Shown here: one piece after another, positions 1-9,741 of the stretch
Position numbering within the stretch: the stretch's first letter is position 1
How the letters are laid out: each line of letters starts with the position of its first letter
Assembly (NCBI RefSeq): GCF_024752305.1
Contig: NZ_JANTHX010000008.1
Location: 196,825-260,824 of the forward strand
Direction: 5' to 3'
Origin: Protaetiibacter mangrovi
GTDB taxonomy: Bacteria > Actinomycetota > Actinomycetes > Actinomycetales > Microbacteriaceae
Length of the DNA stretch: 64,000 nucleotides
The notes under the pieces: generated by a model
Told to the model about the DNA's origin: nothing
Databases searched by the model: none
What the model saw: the letters and a program-made list of their open reading frames with translations, nothing else
Program-made: the position numbers and the translations under genes

Positions 1-105
1 GGAGGTCTCGGGCAGCGTCGCGAGGAACGAGCCCGGGTCGATCACGAGCCGGGCCGAGCCCTTGCTGACGACCAGGCAGGAGTGCTCGTACTTGGTGACG
101 TTCAT
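1..105 (-). CDS. MBL-fold metal-dependent hydrolase (N-terminal fragment)
   Basis: The first 35 codons of a minus-strand gene that runs off the left edge. The readable start, MNVTKYEHSCLVVS, followed by a strand ending in VIDPGSF, is the typical first beta-hairpin of small metallo-beta-lactamase-fold hydrolases (UlaG/YcbL-like proteins), which begin with 'kyeHAcl.ve....lliDPG'. The zinc-binding HxHxDH motif would lie beyond the window. The start is ATG at 105. On the minus strand a TAGGGT hexamer (118-113) ends 7 bases before it, so the mRNA is probably leaderless. The gene is divergent from the esterase gene. The substrate cannot be guessed. The family call is good but rests on few residues. 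Confidence 0.7.
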   Translation of the reverse strand, partial: MNVTKYEHSCLVVSKGSARLVIDPGSFLATLPETS

Positions 106-112
106 GATGCCG

Positions 113-130
113 ACCCTATGCCTTTAGGGT
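113..130. promoter_or_regulatory. Back-to-back -10 boxes of divergent promoters
   Basis: Perfect inverted repeat ACCCTA-N6-TAGGGT. Read on each strand it gives a TAGGGT -10 hexamer: minus strand for the MBL-fold gene (ATG 7 bases away) and plus strand for the esterase gene, whose start lies 24 bases further on behind a Shine-Dalgarno sequence. The repeat could also be an operator, but the two -10 roles explain it. Confidence 0.55.
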
Positions 131-153
131 GAGTGGCGACCCGAGGAGGAGCC

Positions 154-1125
154 ATGTTCGTCGACCTGCCCGAGACCGAGCTGCGCACGTACCGCAGCGC
201 CCAGCTCGACCCCGCCGACTTCGACGGGTTCTGGGCGTCGACGCTCGCGGAGAGCCGTGCGGCGGCGCCGGATGCGGTGGCGGTGCTCGAACCGGTCGAG
301 GTGGGCTTGCGCACGATCGACCTGGTCGACGTGACCTTCCCCGGGTTCGCCGGGCAGCCGATCAAGGCGTGGCTCAAGGTGCCGCGCGGCGCATCCGGAC
401 CGCTGCCCACGGTCGTGCAGTACCAGGGCTACGGAGGCGGTCGCGGGCTGCCGACCGAGAACCTGCTCTACGCCTCGGCGGGCTTCGCGCACCTCTTCGT
501 CGACACCCGGGGGCAGGGATCCGGATGGTCGCTCGGCGCCACCGCGGACGAGGGCGTGACCGGGCCGCAGATCCCCGGCGTCATGACCCGCGGCATCGAC
601 AGCCGCGACACGTACTACTACCGGCGCCTGTTCACGGATGCCGTGCGCGCGGTCGACGCGGCGCGCGGGCTCGACGTGGTCGACTCCTCCCGCATCGCGG
701 TCACCGGCGGCAGCCAGGGCGGCGGCATCACCCTCGCGGTGGCGGGTCTCGTCGACGGGCTCTCCGCCGTGCTGCCCCAGGTGCCCTTCCTGTGCGACTT
801 CCCGCGGGCGCTGACGATCCACGACTCGGACCCGTATCACGAGGTCGTGCGCTTTCTCGCGCAGCACCGGACCAAGACGGAGCGGGTGCTCGAGACCCTC
901 GCCTACTTCGACGGGGTGAACTTCGCCCGTCGGGCGAGCGCCCCGGCGTGGTTCACGGTGGCCCTGATGGACGAGACCTGCAAGCCGTCGACGGTGTTCG
1001 GGGCGTTCAACGCCTACGCCGGCGAGAAGCGGATCGAGGTGTTCCCGTTCAACGGCCACGAGGGCGGGGGAGCGCAGACCGACGGCGACAACGTGCGCAT
1101 CCTGCACGAGGTCTTCTCGCGCTGA
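154..1125 (+). CDS. Acetylxylan esterase / cephalosporin-C deacetylase family hydrolase
   Basis: A 323-residue alpha/beta hydrolase of the AXE1 family (carbohydrate esterase 7), which removes acetyl groups from xylo-oligosaccharides and related acetyl esters, usually in the cytoplasm. No signal peptide is visible. The catalytic triad can be placed: nucleophile Ser187 in GGSQGGG, Asp273 in MDETCKPST and His302 in NGHEGG. The oxyanion region VVQYQGYGGG and the VDTRGQGSG stretch are family hallmarks. Length matches the family (about 320). I chose ATG at 154 because GAGGAGGA sits 4-10 bases upstream; an in-frame GTG at 133 is too close to the -10 box. The GH36 alpha-galactosidase 2.3 kb downstream fits hemicellulose use, but the genes between belong to metal export. 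The actual substrate is inferred. Confidence 0.88.
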   Translation: MFVDLPETELRTYRSAQLDPADFDGFWASTLAESRAAAPDAVAVLEPVEVGLRTIDLVDVTFPGFAGQPIKAWLKVPRGASGPLPTVVQYQGYGGGRGLPTENLLYASAGFAHLFVDTRGQGSGWSLGATADEGVTGPQIPGVMTRGIDSRDTYYYRRLFTDAVRAVDAARGLDVVDSSRIAVTGGSQGGGITLAVAGLVDGLSAVLPQVPFLCDFPRALTIHDSDPYHEVVRFLAQHRTKTERVLETLAYFDGVNFARRASAPAWFTVALMDETCKPSTVFGAFNAYAGEKRIEVFPFNGHEGGGAQTDGDNVRILHEVFSR

Positions 1126-1136
1126 CCCGGCGCAGG

Positions 1137-1156
1137 ATACCCCTAGGGGGTATTCT
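1137..1156 (+). promoter_or_regulatory. CsoR-type operator overlapping the -10 box
   Basis: ATACCCC-TAG-GGGGTAT (1137-1153) is a 7-bp perfect inverted repeat of the form recognised by CsoR-family repressors (TACC...GGTA). Its right arm runs into the -10 hexamer TATTCT (1151-1156), so repressor binding would block RNA polymerase. The hexamer is followed by six bases and then ATG at 1163, giving a leaderless transcript. This supports autoregulation of the repressor-ATPase operon. Confidence 0.8.
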
Positions 1157-1162
1157 GTGGGC

Positions 1163-1440
1163 ATGATCGCCGATATCAAGAAGCGCGCCCTGCACCGCGC
1201 CCGCATCCTCGAGGGGCAACTGCGCGGGGTCGAGAAGATGATCGAAGACGAGGCGTACTGCGTCGACATCATCACGCAGACCCTCGCCATCCAGAAGTCG
1301 CTCGGCAGCCTCAACAAGCTGCTCGTCGAGAACCACCTGCGCACGCACGTGACCGACATGTTCGACGAGGGCGGTGAGACGCGCGACCGCGCGGTCGCCG
1401 AACTGCTGACCGTCTTCGAGCTGCAGCAGAACCGGGGGGC

Positions 1441-1444
<4 letters not shown>
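1163..1444 (+). CDS. CsoR/RcnR-family metal-sensing repressor
   Basis: A 93-residue all-alpha DUF156 protein, the usual size for CsoR-family dimers/tetramers that release DNA on binding a metal. Candidate metal ligands are Cys33 (AYCVD), His58 and His62 (NHLRTHV). The spacing Cys-25-His-4-X is that of CsoR, but the third ligand is His where classical copper sensors have Cys; RcnR has His there too. The gene lies directly upstream of a CopB-type ATPase and shares a 4-base overlap (ATGA), and a palindromic operator covers its -10 box. It is therefore probably the metal-responsive repressor of the efflux pump. Whether the metal is copper, silver or another ion is open. GTG at 1157 is a possible alternative start, but the leaderless spacing favours ATG at 1163. 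Confidence 0.88.
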
Positions 1445-3519
<2,075 letters not shown>

Positions 3520-5641
3520 GGTGCAGGACGAGCGCCTGGAAGGGGAACAGCGTCGGCAGCTGGAGGCCCACCTCGGCGAGCACCGCCCCGGTGGTCGTGA
3601 GCTCGCCGTCGGCTAGCCACTCCGGGGTGATCCAGCCGTGCTCGGCCCCGCCCAGCTCGTCGCGGACGCGCAGGCGGTAGCGGCGGGTCGGGTCGAGACC
3701 GGGGAGGCGCACGCGCGCCGAGAGCGCCTCCTCGAGCGTCCCGAGCGAGGCGACCGTGTAGACCGCCTCCGCGCGGTCGGGCGCGACGAAGCCGCGCACC
3801 CGCAGCGCCGGGTCGAGCCCGTCGGGGTGCACCGCGGTGCCCGTGTGGATGAGCTGGCGCAGCTCCCGGTAGAGCTCGCCGAAGCGGGCGGCGTCCGCGA
3901 GCTCGGCCTCGTCGAGCTCCAGCAGGTTCAGCTCGAAACCCGCCGACCCCATGAGCGAGGTCGCGGCGCGGAAGGCGAACGGCAGCACCCGTCCCGAGTT
4001 GTGGGCGGGCGACGGTCCGACGTGGCCGCCGACCAGCTCCGGCGGCAGCAGCAGGCCTGTCCAGCGCTGGATGTCCTGCCGCTCGACCGCGTCGTTGGCG
4101 TCGCTCGCCCACACGCGATCCGTCACCTCCAGCACCCCCAGGTCGGCGCGTGCGCCGCCCGACGAGCACGACTCGATCTCGAGCCCCGGATGCCGCTGGT
4201 GCAGCTCGTCCATCATCCGCAGCGCCGCGAGGGTCTGCGCGTGCACCCCCGGTCGACCCTCGTGCCGGGCGTCGACGAGGTCGCGGTTGTGGTCCCACTT
4301 GATGAAGTCGATGCCGAGCTCGGAGACCAGCCCGTCGACGAGGCCGAGGATGTGCGCGTACGCGTCGGGGTCCGCGAGGTCGAGCACGTGCTGATTGCGC
4401 CACGAGACGCCGGCAGGCGGTTCGCGGTCGTCGGGGGCGTGCAGCAGCCACTCCGGGTGCGCCCGCGCCAGCTCCGAGTCGAGGTTGACCATCTCGGGCT
4501 CGAACCACAGCCCCAACTGCATGCCGAGCTCGTGCACGCGCGCCGCGAGCGGCCCGAGCCCCTCGGGCCAGAAGGCGCGGTCGACGATCCAGTCGCCGAG
4601 GCCGGCCGTATCGTCGGCGCGTCCGAGGAACCAGCCGTCGTCGAGCACGAAGCGCTCGACCCCGATCGCGGCGGCCCGCTCGGCGAGCGCCGTGATGGTC
4701 GCCGGGTCGTGGTCGAAGTAGACGGCCTCCCAGGTGTTCAGCACGAGCGGTCGCGGGGTGCGCGGATGCCGGGGCCGCGCCCGCAGCATCCGGTGCACGC
4801 GGTCGGAGAGACCGTCCCAGCCGGCGGCGCTCCACACGAAGTGCGCGAGCGGCGCGGCGTAGCGTTCGCCGGGCGCGAGCACGAGCTCACCCGGGCGCAG
4901 CAGCTCGCCCGCGCCGATCAGCAGGGCCGCATCCGTGACCCGGTCGGTGCGATAGCTCACGTCGGCCGGCCACGCCAGGTGCACGGCCCAGAGCGCTCCC
5001 GTGCGGTTGCGGGGCTCGCCGTCGGATGCGGCGTAGAGCACGGGGTTGTCGTGCCCGCCGCGCCCCCGTCGGGTCTGCCGCACGACGGATCCGCGGGGCA
5101 GCTCGGTCGTCACCGGCACCTTCTCGCGCGGCCAGCGTCCGGTGAAGCTCGTGAGGTGGGTCGCCGTCTTGGGCGCCGGCAGCGTCGCCTCGAGCCAGGC
5201 GACCTCGAGCGCGTCGTCGCCCGTGTTCTCGAGCTCGTGGCGCACCTGCACGACCCCGCCGGGGGCTATCGAGATGCGCGTGTGCAGCCGCAACCCGGGC
5301 CCGTCCGCGGTCAGCGCGAGCTCGCGTCCGTCGGCGCGCGCCGCGGACACGGTGAACCGCGCGCGCACCGGCACCCCGCCGCGGGTGACGAGCAGCCCCG
5401 GGCGTCCCGACCATCCGTCGCCCTCCACGGGCAGGATGCTGAGGCGCGGTGCGGCGTCGAGCAGGCCGGGCGGGGCCTGGCGGCTGGTCGCGGCGGAGAG
5501 CGCCTCGAGGTCGGCATCGGACAGCGCACCGAGGTCGGCGCCCCAGTGCAGCACGTGGGGGAGTCCGCCGGGCGGCTGCTCCAGCACGAGAGCGACCCCG
5601 TCGCCGCGCAGCACGATGAAGCGGTTGAGCGTCACCGGCCC

Positions 5642-5681
5642 AGCCTAGGTGCCGGGACGGGCACCCGGCGGGTGCCATGAT
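5642..5681. promoter_or_regulatory. Divergent leaderless promoters: alpha-galactosidase / lipid kinase
   Basis: TAGGCT on the minus strand (5647-5642) ends 6 bases before GTG 5635. CATGAT on the plus strand (5676-5681) ends 6 bases before ATG 5688. Both match the NANNNT-N6-start layout seen throughout the window. Confidence 0.6.
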
Positions 5682-5687
5682 GGGCGC

Positions 5688-6608
5688 ATGACGACGAAGC
5701 CGCGGAGGGTTGTCGTCGCCATCAACCCCTCGGCCTCGTTCGGTGCGAGCCGGGATGTCGGCCCCGCCGTGGTGCAGACCCTGCGGGCGATGGGGCACGA
5801 GGTGACCTCGCTCACCGAGCCGGACTTCGAGTCGCTGCTCGAGTCGGCGCACGCGGCCGTGCGCGCGCGTCCGGATGCGCTCGTGGTGGTGGGCGGCGAC
5901 GGCATGGTGCACCTCGGGGTGAACCTCGTCGCGGGCACGCGCGTGCCGCTCGGCATCGTGCCCTCCGGAACCGGCAACGACATGGCCCGCGGCCTCGGCA
6001 TCCCGCACGACGACACCGAGGCCGCCATCCGGATGCTGGGCGACGCGCTCGAGCGGCCCGCGCGCGTGATCGACGCGGTGCGCATCGAGTGGACGGATGC
6101 CGACGGGTCGCGCGGCGAGCGCCGCTTCGCGTGCGCGCTGTCGGCCGGCTTCGACGCGGCCGTGAACGAGCGCGCCAACCTCATGCGGCGGCCCAAGGGC
6201 GCCAGCCGGTACGTCATCGCGCTGCTCGCGGAGCTCGCCCGGCTGCGCCCCGCGCACTACCGGGTCGCGCTCGACGGCGAGGTGCTCGAGCAGGACGCCC
6301 TCATGGTCTCGGCGGGCAACAACGTGTCGCTCGGCGGCGGCATGAAGATCACCCCCGACGCGGTGCTCGACGACGGGCTGCTCGACGTGATGATCGTCGC
6401 CCCGATGTCGCGCGCGAAGTTCCTGCGGCTGTTCCCGAAGGTGTTCCAGGGCGCGCACACGACGCTGCCGGTGGTGTCGATGCGGCGCGCCCGCCGCATC
6501 CGGATCGAGGCCGACCGGCCGATCGCGGTCTACGCCGACGGCGAGCGGATCGCGCCGCTGCCGGTCGACCTCGAGGTCGAACCGGGCGTCCTCCGCGTGC
6601 TCGCCTGA
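5688..6608 (+). CDS. Diacylglycerol/lipid kinase family protein (YegS/DgkB-like)
   Basis: A 306-residue member of the DAGK catalytic-domain superfamily. These cytoplasmic, membrane-associated enzymes transfer phosphate from ATP to diacylglycerol or another lipid. Seen: the N-terminal NPSASFG loop, the nucleotide-binding VVGGDGMVHLGVN followed by GIVPSGTGNDMARGLGIP, and the C-terminal beta-sandwich with SAGNNVSLGGGMKITP. Length matches the family (about 300). ATG at 5688 was chosen over a longer reading because CATGAT ends 6 bases before it and because homologues start just before the K-RVVVAINP strand. The substrate lipid cannot be told from sequence; in actinobacteria candidates include diacylglycerol and phosphatidylinositol-type precursors. 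Monocistronic. Confidence 0.9.
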   Translation: MTTKPRRVVVAINPSASFGASRDVGPAVVQTLRAMGHEVTSLTEPDFESLLESAHAAVRARPDALVVVGGDGMVHLGVNLVAGTRVPLGIVPSGTGNDMARGLGIPHDDTEAAIRMLGDALERPARVIDAVRIEWTDADGSRGERRFACALSAGFDAAVNERANLMRRPKGASRYVIALLAELARLRPAHYRVALDGEVLEQDALMVSAGNNVSLGGGMKITPDAVLDDGLLDVMIVAPMSRAKFLRLFPKVFQGAHTTLPVVSMRRARRIRIEADRPIAVYADGERIAPLPVDLEVEPGVLRVLA

Positions 6609-6623
6609 GCCCGGCCGACCGTT

Positions 6624-6653
6624 TTGGTCGGGGCCGCGGGACTATGGCATAAT
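6624..6653 (+). promoter_or_regulatory. Probable tRNA promoter
   Basis: TTGGTC (6624-6629) and CATAAT (6648-6653) with 18-base spacing, 19 bases before the tRNA. This is one of the few AT-rich spots in the region. Confidence 0.5.
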
Positions 6654-6672
6654 CGTCAAGTTGTCGCGAAAC

Positions 6673-6748
6673 GGCCCCATCGTATAGCGGCCTAGTACGC
6701 CGCCCTCTCACGGCGGTAACGCGGGTTCGAATCCCGCTGGGGTCACCA
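6673..6748 (+). tRNA. tRNA-Glu (anticodon CTC)
   Basis: A 76-base cloverleaf including an encoded CCA end. The acceptor stem is GGCCCCA (6673-6679) with TGGGGTC (6738-6744). The anticodon stem is CCGCC/GGCGG around the loop CTCTCAC, giving anticodon CTC, which reads the preferred glutamate codon GAG of this GC-rich genome. The T-arm carries GGTTCGAATCC. The discriminator base is A6745. Confidence 0.96.
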
Positions 6749-6788
6749 ACGCCAGAAGCCCGGTCCACTGGACCGGGCTTCTGGCGTT
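6748..6788 (+). terminator. 20-bp stem terminator after tRNA-Glu
   Basis: Perfect inverted repeat with arms AACGCCAGAAGCCCGGTCCA and its exact complement, separated by one base (so a short loop is melted from the stem). No T-tract follows. It directly abuts the tRNA CCA end and lies before the convergent aroQ stop, so it can end transcription from both sides. Confidence 0.85.
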
Positions 6789-6819
6789 GCTGGACCCGGC
6801 AGTCCGAGAAACGCTTGGG

Positions 6820-7263
6820 TCAGCGCCCGCCGAGGACGCGTGACATCCGGCGCACCGCGAGTTCGTACCCCTGCGCGCCCGCCCCGACGATGACGAATGC
6901 CGCGATCGCAGATATGTAGGAGTGCTGCCGGAACGCCTCGCGCGCGTGGACGTTGGTCACGTGCACCTCGCCGACCGGCAGCTCGACTCCGGCGAGCGCG
7001 TCCCGGAGCACGACCGAGGTGTGGGCGAGGCCTCCGGGGTTGATGACGATCCCGTCGTGGGTGCCGCGCGCCGCGTGGATCGCATCGATCAGCACGCCCT
7101 CGTGGTTCGACTGCCGGTGCTCGAGGTCGAGGCCGAGTTCGGTCGCCGTGAGGCTCGCGACCGCGATGGCGTCATCGAGGGACCCCGACCCGTAGAGATG
7201 GGGTTCGCGCACGCCGAGCAGGTTCAGGTTGGGGCCGTCAAGCAGGAGAACCCGCAACGCCAC
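6820..7263 (-). CDS. aroQ: Type II 3-dehydroquinate dehydratase
   Basis: A 147-residue enzyme interconverting 3-dehydroquinate and 3-dehydroshikimate; type II enzymes are dodecamers. Seen: NLNLLGVREPHLYG carrying the catalytic tyrosine, QSNHEGVLID, INPGGLAHTSVVLRDAL and VHVTNVHAREAFRQHSY. Length is typical (about 145). Start GTG at 7263 follows GAGGAGG and lies inside the 3' end of the upstream dehydroshikimate dehydratase gene (26-base overlap), so the two are translated from one mRNA. Being beside a 3-dehydroshikimate dehydratase and opposite a quinate/shikimate dehydrogenase and transporter, it most likely serves quinate breakdown (like QsuC of Corynebacterium) and not aromatic amino-acid synthesis. 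Confidence 0.93.
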   Translation of the reverse strand: MALRVLLLDGPNLNLLGVREPHLYGSGSLDDAIAVASLTATELGLDLEHRQSNHEGVLIDAIHAARGTHDGIVINPGGLAHTSVVLRDALAGVELPVGEVHVTNVHAREAFRQHSYISAIAAFVIVGAGAQGYELAVRRMSRVLGGR

Positions 7264-9043
7264 GGCGCACCTCCTCGTTCCGTTGCGCGGCGAGTCGGAT
7301 GGGAGCGTTGAGGGCTCCGTACCCCTCGTACCCCCCACGGCGTTCGACGAATTCGAGGAAGACGCCGCCGATCGTGGGGGTGTAGAAGTGCACGAACTCG
7401 CCCGAACCGTCGCGGTCGTAGAGGAGGCCCAGGTTGCGGAGCTCGTCGAGCGCCGCGTCGTCGAGACCGAAGCGCGCTGCGAGGTCGTCGTAGTAGTTCG
7501 CCGGGATACGCAGGAACTCGAGGCCCGCGGCACGCGCGCGGCGGGCGACCGCCGACACGTCGTCGCAGCGGATCGCGATATGACGCGAGGGGAGAGGGGC
7601 GGTCGGGGGTGCCAGGTTGATCGGGATGCGCACGACACCGTCCCTCGTGCGCATCACCTGGCTGCGTACGAGCCCGCGCGGCCCCGGAACCTCGGCGCTC
7701 GACTCCGTCGTGAGGGCGAGCGCGCTCGCCGCGAAGAGGACCGCTTCGTCGAACTCGCTCCAGTGGTAGCCGAGGTTCACGTGGTCGATCACGCCATCGG
7801 TCGACTCGCCGCCGACTCCGCCCTCGAATTCGGCGACCCAGCTTCGGTCTTCGGGTGCGGCGCTCCAGTACACCCCGGTGCCGTCCGGCGCGGACACCGC
7901 CGGAAGATCCTGTTCTCCCGCGTAGGTGCGGCGGAAGATCCGACGGGCGCCCAGACGCGCGGCGCGGGTCGCAGCCGCGTCGGCGTCGTCGACGACGAAT
8001 CCGATTCCAGTGAGGGCCGGACGCTCGTCGCGCGCCTGCTCGTCGAGCACGATGCGCGCGTCGCCGTAGCTCCACAGCCTGACCGGCTTGCTGCGATGGC
8101 GACCGCGGAATCGGAATCCCAGCTGGGCGAGCATCTCGTCGGCGACGGCGAGGTCGGCGCCGGCGATCTCGACGAAGTCGACGGCCCGCGGTGGCCGGGC
8201 GACTCCGGCGTCACCGTCACCCTCTCCGTGCGCGTGAGCGGTGCGATCGGCCAGCCAGAGGAGCGAGCGGAGCGCGTGCTCCGCCGTCCGCACCGGATCC
8301 GTCTGCCGGAAGGTGTCGTTGAAGACCTCGAGGGAGAGCGGGCCGCCGTACCCGGCGGCGAGGACGTGCGCGAGAAAGCCCGGGAGGTCGAAACCGCCTT
8401 CCCCGGGGAAGAGGCGATGATGACGGCTCCACGAGAGAAGATCCATGTCCAGGACGGGAGCGTCGGCGAGCTGCAGGAAGAAGATCTTGTCGCCGTCGAT
8501 CTGCTCGATGCCGGTCGGGTCGTCGCCGCGGGAGAGGATGTGGAAGCTGTCCAGGCAGATGCCGAGGTTCGGCCGATCGGCCTTCTCCACGATCCGCCAG
8601 GAATGGCGGTAGTCGTTCACGTACGTGCCCCACGCCATCGCCTCGTACGCGATGCGGATCCCCTTCTCTGCGGCGAGGTCGGCGAGGGCGCCGAGCTGAC
8701 GGGCGGCGAGTTCGTCGTCATCGATCGTGGCGGTGGCGACGTTGCTGCAGACCAGCACCAGGTCGGCGCCGAGCCTCGCCATCGTCGCGAACTTTGCGCT
8801 CGCCCGACGCAGAGTGTCGGCGAACACCTCATCCGTCACCCCTTCGACATCCCGGAACGGCTGGAACATCTCGATTCCGAGGCCGAGTCGAGCGCAGAGC
8901 GCGCGGATCTCCTCGGGGGACTCGTCGGCCGCCACGAGGTCGGCATCCATGATCTCGACGCCGTCGAATCCCGCAGCAGCGCAGGCGTGGAGCTTCTCAG
9001 TCAGCCCGCCGGACAGGCACACGGTCGCGATCGAGGTCCGCAT
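7238..9043 (-). CDS. qsuB: 3-dehydroshikimate dehydratase fused to an HPPD-like domain (QsuB/QuiC1 type)
   Basis: A 601-residue two-domain protein that converts 3-dehydroshikimate to protocatechuate. Residues 1-270 form a sugar-phosphate-isomerase-like TIM barrel. The four metal ligands that I recall for Pseudomonas QuiC1 (Glu134, Asp165, Gln191, Glu239) are present at exactly these numbers: YEAMAW, CLDSFH, LQLADAP, SLEVFND. Residues ~310-600 resemble 4-hydroxyphenylpyruvate dioxygenase, with HVNLGYHW, HIAIRCDD and EFVERRGG as candidate 2-His-1-carboxylate ligands; the role of this half is unsettled in the family. ATG at 9043 was chosen because TACGTT (minus strand, 9055-9050) ends 6 bases before it and because the ligand numbering then matches. 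A 14-bp palindrome overlaps that -10 box. Divergent from the TRAP genes. Confidence 0.93.
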   Translation of the reverse strand: MRTSIATVCLSGGLTEKLHACAAAGFDGVEIMDADLVAADESPEEIRALCARLGLGIEMFQPFRDVEGVTDEVFADTLRRASAKFATMARLGADLVLVCSNVATATIDDDELAARQLGALADLAAEKGIRIAYEAMAWGTYVNDYRHSWRIVEKADRPNLGICLDSFHILSRGDDPTGIEQIDGDKIFFLQLADAPVLDMDLLSWSRHHRLFPGEGGFDLPGFLAHVLAAGYGGPLSLEVFNDTFRQTDPVRTAEHALRSLLWLADRTAHAHGEGDGDAGVARPPRAVDFVEIAGADLAVADEMLAQLGFRFRGRHRSKPVRLWSYGDARIVLDEQARDERPALTGIGFVVDDADAAATRAARLGARRIFRRTYAGEQDLPAVSAPDGTGVYWSAAPEDRSWVAEFEGGVGGESTDGVIDHVNLGYHWSEFDEAVLFAASALALTTESSAEVPGPRGLVRSQVMRTRDGVVRIPINLAPPTAPLPSRHIAIRCDDVSAVARRARAAGLEFLRIPANYYDDLAARFGLDDAALDELRNLGLLYDRDGSGEFVHFYTPTIGGVFLEFVERRGGYEGYGALNAPIRLAAQRNEEVRRGVAGSPA

Positions 9044-9052
9044 GAAGAGAAC

Positions 9053-9066
9053 GTAACAGTTAGTAC
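9053..9066 (-). promoter_or_regulatory. Operator copy 1 in the qsuB promoter
   Basis: On the minus strand GTACTAACTGTTAC, lying between a weak -35 and the -10 box TACGTT (9055-9050) and overlapping the latter. It matches the second copy at 9119 in 12 of 14 positions, in opposite orientation. Probable binding site of the cluster's TetR-type regulator. Confidence 0.65.
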
Positions 9067-9105
9067 ATAAGAACACCAGGGCACCGCGACCAGGCTCGCG
9101 AACGG

Positions 9106-9135
9106 TTGCGTTCGCAATGTACTAACTAGTACGGT
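9106..9135 (+). promoter_or_regulatory. TRAP operon promoter with operator copy 2
   Basis: TTGCGT (9106-9111), 18 bases, TACGGT (9130-9135) form a promoter. Between them lies GTACTA-AC-TAGTAC (9119-9132), a perfect 6-bp palindrome and the second copy of the site in the qsuB promoter. The ten-base parts GTTAGTACAT (9059-9068) and ATGTACTAAC (9117-9126) are exact complements. Confidence 0.65.
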
Positions 9136-9186
9136 CGCAGAAATGCACGCAGAATGACCTGCGTGGACGAACGAACAAGGAAGTCC

Positions 9187-9741
9187 GTGACCAGCCTCGA
9201 CGCCCATCCCTCACCGCGACGGCAGGCGCTCCACCGTGCGATCACCCTGATCGGGATCCTCGAGCTGGCGATCGGCGCGGTCTCCCTCGTGGTCATCTTC
9301 GTGTTCATGCTGATCCAGGCGGGCCAGCGGTACCTGCCGTTCGAAGGGTTCGCGTGGACGGGTGAGATCTCGCGCTTCGCCCTGATCTGGCTCACGTTCT
9401 CGGCGATGGGGCTCCTCGTCACCGCCCGCGGCCACATCGCGCTCGAGGTCGCCGACACCATCAAGAACCCGCGCGTCGTGCGCGCCATCCAGGTCTTCGC
9501 CCTCATCGTCGTGGCCGCCGTGGCGATCGGACTGACCGTCTCCGCCCTCGACCTCGTCGAGTCGCAGGGGATCGTCAAGTCGCCTGTTCTGCGGATTCCG
9601 ATGTCGTTCGTCTACATCCCGGTGCTGATCGGTTCGATCAGCACCGCCATCCGCGCCGTGGTCGCCGCGGTCGACATCGCCCGCCACGGTCCGGTGCTGC
9701 CGCAAGGCGCCGGGTCGGAGCCCGAAGCGGAGGTGCGCTGA
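9187..9741 (+). CDS. TRAP transporter small membrane subunit (DctQ-like)
   Basis: A 184-residue membrane protein with four predicted helices (from the LIGILELAIGAVSLVVIFVF helix to the VYIPVLIGSISTAIRAVVA helix), the usual size and topology of the TRAP Q subunit, which pairs with the large M subunit. The central SRFALIWLTFSAMGLLVTARGHIALE loop is typical. I chose GTG at 9187, preceded by AAGGAAG, because the product then begins TSLDAHPSPRR directly before helix 1; an in-frame ATG at 9154 would add 11 residues and is possible. It overlaps the M-subunit start by 1 base. TRAP carriers use a sodium gradient and a periplasmic-type binding protein. Neighbours suggest quinate or shikimate as substrate. 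Confidence 0.85.
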   Translation: MTSLDAHPSPRRQALHRAITLIGILELAIGAVSLVVIFVFMLIQAGQRYLPFEGFAWTGEISRFALIWLTFSAMGLLVTARGHIALEVADTIKNPRVVRAIQVFALIVVAAVAIGLTVSALDLVESQGIVKSPVLRIPMSFVYIPVLIGSISTAIRAVVAAVDIARHGPVLPQGAGSEPEAEVR

